This document shows positions 31,261 to 33,992 of a stretch of DNA of 33,992 nt, in pieces. The stretch covers positions 1 through 33,992 of the forward strand of contig CAYXMQ010000033.1 of NCBI GenBank assembly GCA_964466195.1, written 5' to 3'. Positions within the stretch are counted from its first letter, which is position 1. The number at the start of each line of letters is the position of its first letter. Under the pieces are notes generated by a model. That model was not told the origin of the DNA and did not search any database. It worked only from the letters and a program-made list of their open reading frames with translations. A program made the position numbers and the translations under genes. The DNA comes from PFJX01 sp964466195. GTDB taxonomy: Bacteria > Pseudomonadota > Gammaproteobacteria > Burkholderiales > Thiobacillaceae.

Positions 31261-31609
31261 GCTCCTCTCGCAAATACTGATGACGCTATCATGTCCTGGC
31301 CTCCATGAAGAGCCGTTAAGAGGGCGTGTGCTCAGCCCGGCAGGCAGCACGGAACAAATTGCTATAGTGTTCATGGGTGTCGCGGCCGGCGGGGTTCGCA
31401 TGAAGCGTGGCGGATCGGCGATGTATGGCTTTGCCATCCGTTGTTGTCAGCTCAAGGACCGCAGGGAGTCGAATTCGCCACTGAGCCCGGCTGCTTTCGG
31501 CAGTGCCAATTAGGATGTAAGGGCAATAGAGGCCGGGCTTTTGCTGGAACTGGACGGAGATCCCGCCGCTATCGGTTTACAGCTGACCGCCCGTAAGGAG
31601 GGTTCTGGC
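31261..31609. other. Non-coding stretch before pldA with a possible three-way-junction RNA fold
   Basis: No convincing gene is present in this stretch; the open frames here lack start signals and family resemblance. At 31484-31539 AGCCCGGC and GCCGGGCT (8 bp, perfect) enclose two smaller stems, CTGC/GCAG (31491-31503) and TGCC/GGCA (31504-31525), and four T residues follow. This could be a terminator-like or regulatory leader structure for pldA, or a remnant of a mobile repeat. The strong pldA Shine-Dalgarno AAGGAGGG is at 31595-31602. Confidence 0.4.
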
Positions 31610-32647
31610 ATGTCCCCGAGAAATACCTGGGCTTTATACCTTGCACTGTGTCTCGCCATTCATGCCCCGGCTTGGGCCGACGCCAAAAGCTGGGCTGAAT
31701 GCGCCGACATACCCGAGGATGCCGTCCGCCTGCGTTGCTACGATAGCCTGGCGCACACGGCCCGAACTCCGCCGTCGACTGAGGTGGTGGTCATCTCGCC
31801 TGTCGTCGAACCCAAGACGATTTCCGTTCCTGGCGCGCAGGCTTCCGCACTGTCGAAGCGTTGGGAACTCGAGCCGGAAAGCAAACAGGGCATATGGTCG
31901 TTTCGCGCGCATAAGCCCAATTATTTCCTCCTTGGGCGCTACACGGATCGCGTGAATAGAAAACCCTACGATGTGTTCTTCACGGCGATAAAAGATGAAA
32001 ACCTGGGTTTAGACGCTACCGAGGCGAAATTTCAGCTGAGCTTCAAGCTTAAGGCGGCAGAAGACCTGTTTGGCGGCAACGCCGATCTCTGGCTGGGCTA
32101 CACACAGCGAAATCACTGGCAGGTATACAACAGCAACATATCCGCTCCGTTCCGGGAGACCAACTACGAACCCGAGGTTTTCCTCACCTTCCCGGTTCGC
32201 CACGGCTTCCTGGGGCTCACCGGACGCTTCGTCAACCTGGGATTGGTGCACCAATCCAACGGCCAAGGCAGACTCCTCTCGCGCAGTTGGAATCGGGCCT
32301 ATGCCCAGTTCGGCTTCGAACGCGGCGACAATTTCAGCCTGCTGCTCAAACCCTGGTACCGGATAAAAGAGAACTACGTGGTGGACGACAACCCGGACAT
32401 CACCGACTACATGGGGGATTTCGAGATGGTCGCCAATTACCGGCTAGGAACGCACTCGTTTACCGCCCTGGGCCGGAGCAACTTCGGATTGGATCGAGGC
32501 TATATGCAACTGGACTGGAGCTTTCCTGTTTATCAGAACTTGAAAGGCTACATCCAGCTCACCACAGGGTATGGCGAGAGCCTAATCGACTACAACCACC
32601 GCCAAACCACTTTCGGTTTCGGCTTCATGCTGACGGATTGGTTGTAA
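31610..32647 (+). CDS. pldA: Outer-membrane phospholipase A (OMPLA)
   Basis: Outer-membrane beta-barrel phospholipase A1/A2 (345 residues), calcium-dependent and active as a dimer, that removes phospholipids misplaced in the outer leaflet. The catalytic set is visible with exact family spacing: His214 and Ser216 in VHQSNGQ and Asn228 in SRSWNRAY, matching E. coli His142, Ser144 and Asn156. FRETNYEPEVFL is the other family signature. A signal peptide (about 1-21, ending APAWA) precedes an N-terminal region with WAECADIPEDAVRLRCYDSLA, an ACYD-type segment common in proteobacterial members and absent from the shorter E. coli protein. ATG 31610 is chosen for its AAGGAGGG Shine-Dalgarno and the signal peptide. 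It ends GFGFMLTDWL, a barrel-type C-terminus. Confidence 0.95.
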   Translation: MSPRNTWALYLALCLAIHAPAWADAKSWAECADIPEDAVRLRCYDSLAHTARTPPSTEVVVISPVVEPKTISVPGAQASALSKRWELEPESKQGIWSFRAHKPNYFLLGRYTDRVNRKPYDVFFTAIKDENLGLDATEAKFQLSFKLKAAEDLFGGNADLWLGYTQRNHWQVYNSNISAPFRETNYEPEVFLTFPVRHGFLGLTGRFVNLGLVHQSNGQGRLLSRSWNRAYAQFGFERGDNFSLLLKPWYRIKENYVVDDNPDITDYMGDFEMVANYRLGTHSFTALGRSNFGLDRGYMQLDWSFPVYQNLKGYIQLTTGYGESLIDYNHRQTTFGFGFMLTDWL

Positions 32648-32785
32648 ATGCGGGAATCAAGCATACCGACCGACAGAAGATCTGTTTCGGGCTGCCTTCC
32701 AAAATGGCTTGTTGAGCGGACAAGCATGGACCTAGAGTGGCCTGGGGCGGCGCGGGATATCAACAACATTTGCCGACGTCGAACG

Positions 32786-32811
32786 GCGGCCCGCAAATCG
32801 CGGGCCGCTTT
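32786..32811 (+). terminator. Probable terminator after pldA
   Basis: GCGGCCCGC (32786-32794) and GCGGGCCGC (32800-32808) form a perfect 9-bp stem with loop AAATC and are followed by TTTC. The T-tract is short but the stem is very stable. It separates pldA from the SYLF gene. Confidence 0.7.
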
Positions 32812-32898
32812 CAGCCACTCACATCGGCTCCGTTCAAACCAAGCCGGCAAACTCGTGCTTGTCATAACGTCCCCTCCACTTCCATCGAGAGGTCTACC

Positions 32899-33633
32899 GT
32901 GAAACAACCCCTGCTTTTAGTCCTGATTTGCGCCTGTTTACTCACCTCGCCGGCATCGACTGGCGCCGATTCCCAAGGAAATGCGCCGCCCCTCGAAGCA
33001 ACAGCCGTTCCCTTGGAAGAAAACGCCCAGATCATCGGTTGGGCGAGGGAGATACTGGAACAAGTCGAATCCCTCCCCGCCGACAAGCGGGCTCTATTCG
33101 AATCTCTGGTCGGCGACGCCAAGGGTTTCGCCATCTTTCCCAATGTCACCAAGAGCGGGTTCATCCTGGCCAAGATATCCGGACGGGGCGTACTGATTTA
33201 TCGGGAAGCGGACGGCACTTGGAGCCTGCCCGTCCTGTTGCGTTTAGCGGGCGACAGTATCGGGCCCCAGATGGGCGCCATGTCTAGCGACGTGCTGGTG
33301 GTGTTCAAAACTGTGGCGGCCTTGCGCCGCCTGGGTGATCAGAACCACGTCGTCACCGATATTCCCGTCTCGACGGGGCTGCACGCTGGCGCTCAAGCCG
33401 AGATTGTCTCCTACCATACCAAACGAGGATTGGTGCTGGGGCAGTCGCTAGACACGATAAACCTCTATCTCGACGAAACCGGCAACGAGGCTCTCTATGG
33501 CCAGGGTATCAAGCCTGGCGCTGTTTCCCGGTCCGTACGGGCGAGCCTGAAGCCGCCGCCCTTCGTACAGAAACTTATTGAGCAGGCCAACACCTTGCAG
33601 GGCAAGCCGCCATCCACCATGCAATGGCGATAA
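32899..33633 (+). CDS. Secreted SYLF-domain (Ysc84-like) protein
   Basis: A 244-residue exported protein. GTG 32899 with upstream GAGAGG is followed by a hydrophobic signal sequence (VKQPLLLVLICACLLTSPAS); the cysteine in LLVLICACLL does not make a clear lipobox. The mature protein is dominated by a SYLF lipid-binding domain (about 80-225) with GDAKGFAIFPNVTKSGFILAKISGRGVLIYR, DVLVVFKTVAALRRL, and GQSLDTINLYLDETGNEALYG. SYLF domains bind phosphoinositides in eukaryotes; the bacterial ligand is unknown. Its position after the phospholipase pldA hints at an envelope-lipid role, but a terminator-like hairpin lies between the two, so they are probably separate transcripts. An in-frame extension upstream to 32737 is unlikely. 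Confidence 0.88.
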   Translation: MKQPLLLVLICACLLTSPASTGADSQGNAPPLEATAVPLEENAQIIGWAREILEQVESLPADKRALFESLVGDAKGFAIFPNVTKSGFILAKISGRGVLIYREADGTWSLPVLLRLAGDSIGPQMGAMSSDVLVVFKTVAALRRLGDQNHVVTDIPVSTGLHAGAQAEIVSYHTKRGLVLGQSLDTINLYLDETGNEALYGQGIKPGAVSRSVRASLKPPPFVQKLIEQANTLQGKPPSTMQWR

Positions 33634-33992
33634 ATCAGCATGAGTTTTTTGGCGCCGCCGCAGGGCAAACGCGGCAGTCCACACTACCAACCGGTATCCG
33701 CGATGTGCCCGTCGTACTGGACCTTTCGATGGCAGACTCATTCCTGCCGCCTTGCTCGACAATAACCGCCGCAGCGACTGAAAACGGAAGCCGCGAAACC
33801 AGGAAGCCGAGTCTTATCGCCTCGGTTTCCACGCTGTTTCACACGCTAGCGACCTCCGCGCCCGAAGGGCTTGGCGACGGTGTTAACCTCACGCACGCAG
33901 GCGCGGCTGAGCGGGACCGGCGCAATCCATCAAGGCTTGTGAAACAGCGTGCAAAACTTTCCAGATTTCCGGGGTAAACAGCGTTCAATAGT
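33634..33992. other. Non-coding end of window with inverted and direct repeats
   Basis: No gene is supported here. A 14-bp perfect inverted repeat (CACGCTGTTTCACA at 33830-33843 and its complement at 33938-33951) brackets about 95 bp, and the 9-mer AAACAGCGT occurs in inverted form at 33831-33839 and directly at 33942-33950 and 33976-33984. A smaller stem GAAGCCGAG/CTCGGTTTC (about 33803-33829) with one wobble lies just before. The structure runs to the window edge, so its full extent is unknown. Confidence 0.6.

Noticed and set aside
31162..31437. A 91-codon minus-strand frame after sodB
   Set aside because: It reads across the sodB terminator and its AT-rich repeats, has no start signal and no family resemblance.
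31541..31609. An in-frame earlier start for pldA
   Set aside because: It would place 23 extra residues before a clear signal peptide and ignore the strong Shine-Dalgarno AAGGAGGG that serves the ATG at 31610.
33624..33977. A 117-codon plus-strand frame overlapping the end of the SYLF gene
   Set aside because: No Shine-Dalgarno, no domain-like pattern, and it runs straight through the inverted-repeat region.

Overview
The window reads as about 34 kb of GC-rich proteobacterial chromosome, most likely a betaproteobacterium. Reasons: thiS-thiG-trmB in a row, birA-coaX followed by a SPOR-type gene, class-typical AlaRS/TyrRS sequences, an iron superoxide dismutase, OMPLA-type phospholipase and prepilin-type proteins. 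The genus cannot be fixed from the sequence. I see no CRISPR array, insertion sequence, prophage or rRNA; the content is mainly core genome with a few accessory clusters.

Layout. 0.1-1.5 kb (minus): tRNA-Gly(CCC) and tyrS. 1.5-6 kb (plus): thiS, thiG, trmB, alaS. 6-15 kb (plus): a tightly packed run starting 5 bp after alaS, with a PilZ-like protein, a sigma-54-dependent response regulator, a PilB/GspE-type ATPase with an MshEN-like N-terminus, a PilC/GspF-type platform protein, a PilM-PilN (GspL-like) fusion, a PilO/GspM-like protein and a pseudopilin. 15-18 kb (minus): PilE-like minor pilin, birA, coaX and a SPOR-like protein. 18.2-20 kb (minus): a one-cysteine TusE/DsrC-family gene with its own terminator, a small secreted protein and thiO. 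20.1-26.1 kb (plus): a large thioester alpha-2-macroglobulin overlapping a small cysteine-rich secreted protein. 26.3-27.6 kb (minus): a CNNM/CBS/CorC membrane protein. 27.8-31.1 kb (plus): a small unknown protein, pbpC and sodB. 31.6-33.6 kb (plus): pldA and a secreted SYLF-domain protein. The last 360 bp are non-coding with an inverted repeat.

How genes may work together. ThiO, ThiS and ThiG supply three parts of thiazole synthesis, though thiO is 16 kb from thiSG. The 6-15 kb run looks like a compact type IV pilus/type II secretion-like machine lacking its own secretin, prepilin peptidase and retraction ATPase, with two possible cyclic-di-GMP inputs and a dedicated sigma-54 activator; this is the best candidate for a little-described system. 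The alpha-2-macroglobulin and PBP1C are a known periplasmic protease-defence/cell-wall-repair pair, here separated by two other transcription units and accompanied by an undescribed cysteine-rich partner. All functional statements come from motif recognition and context; no searches were run.
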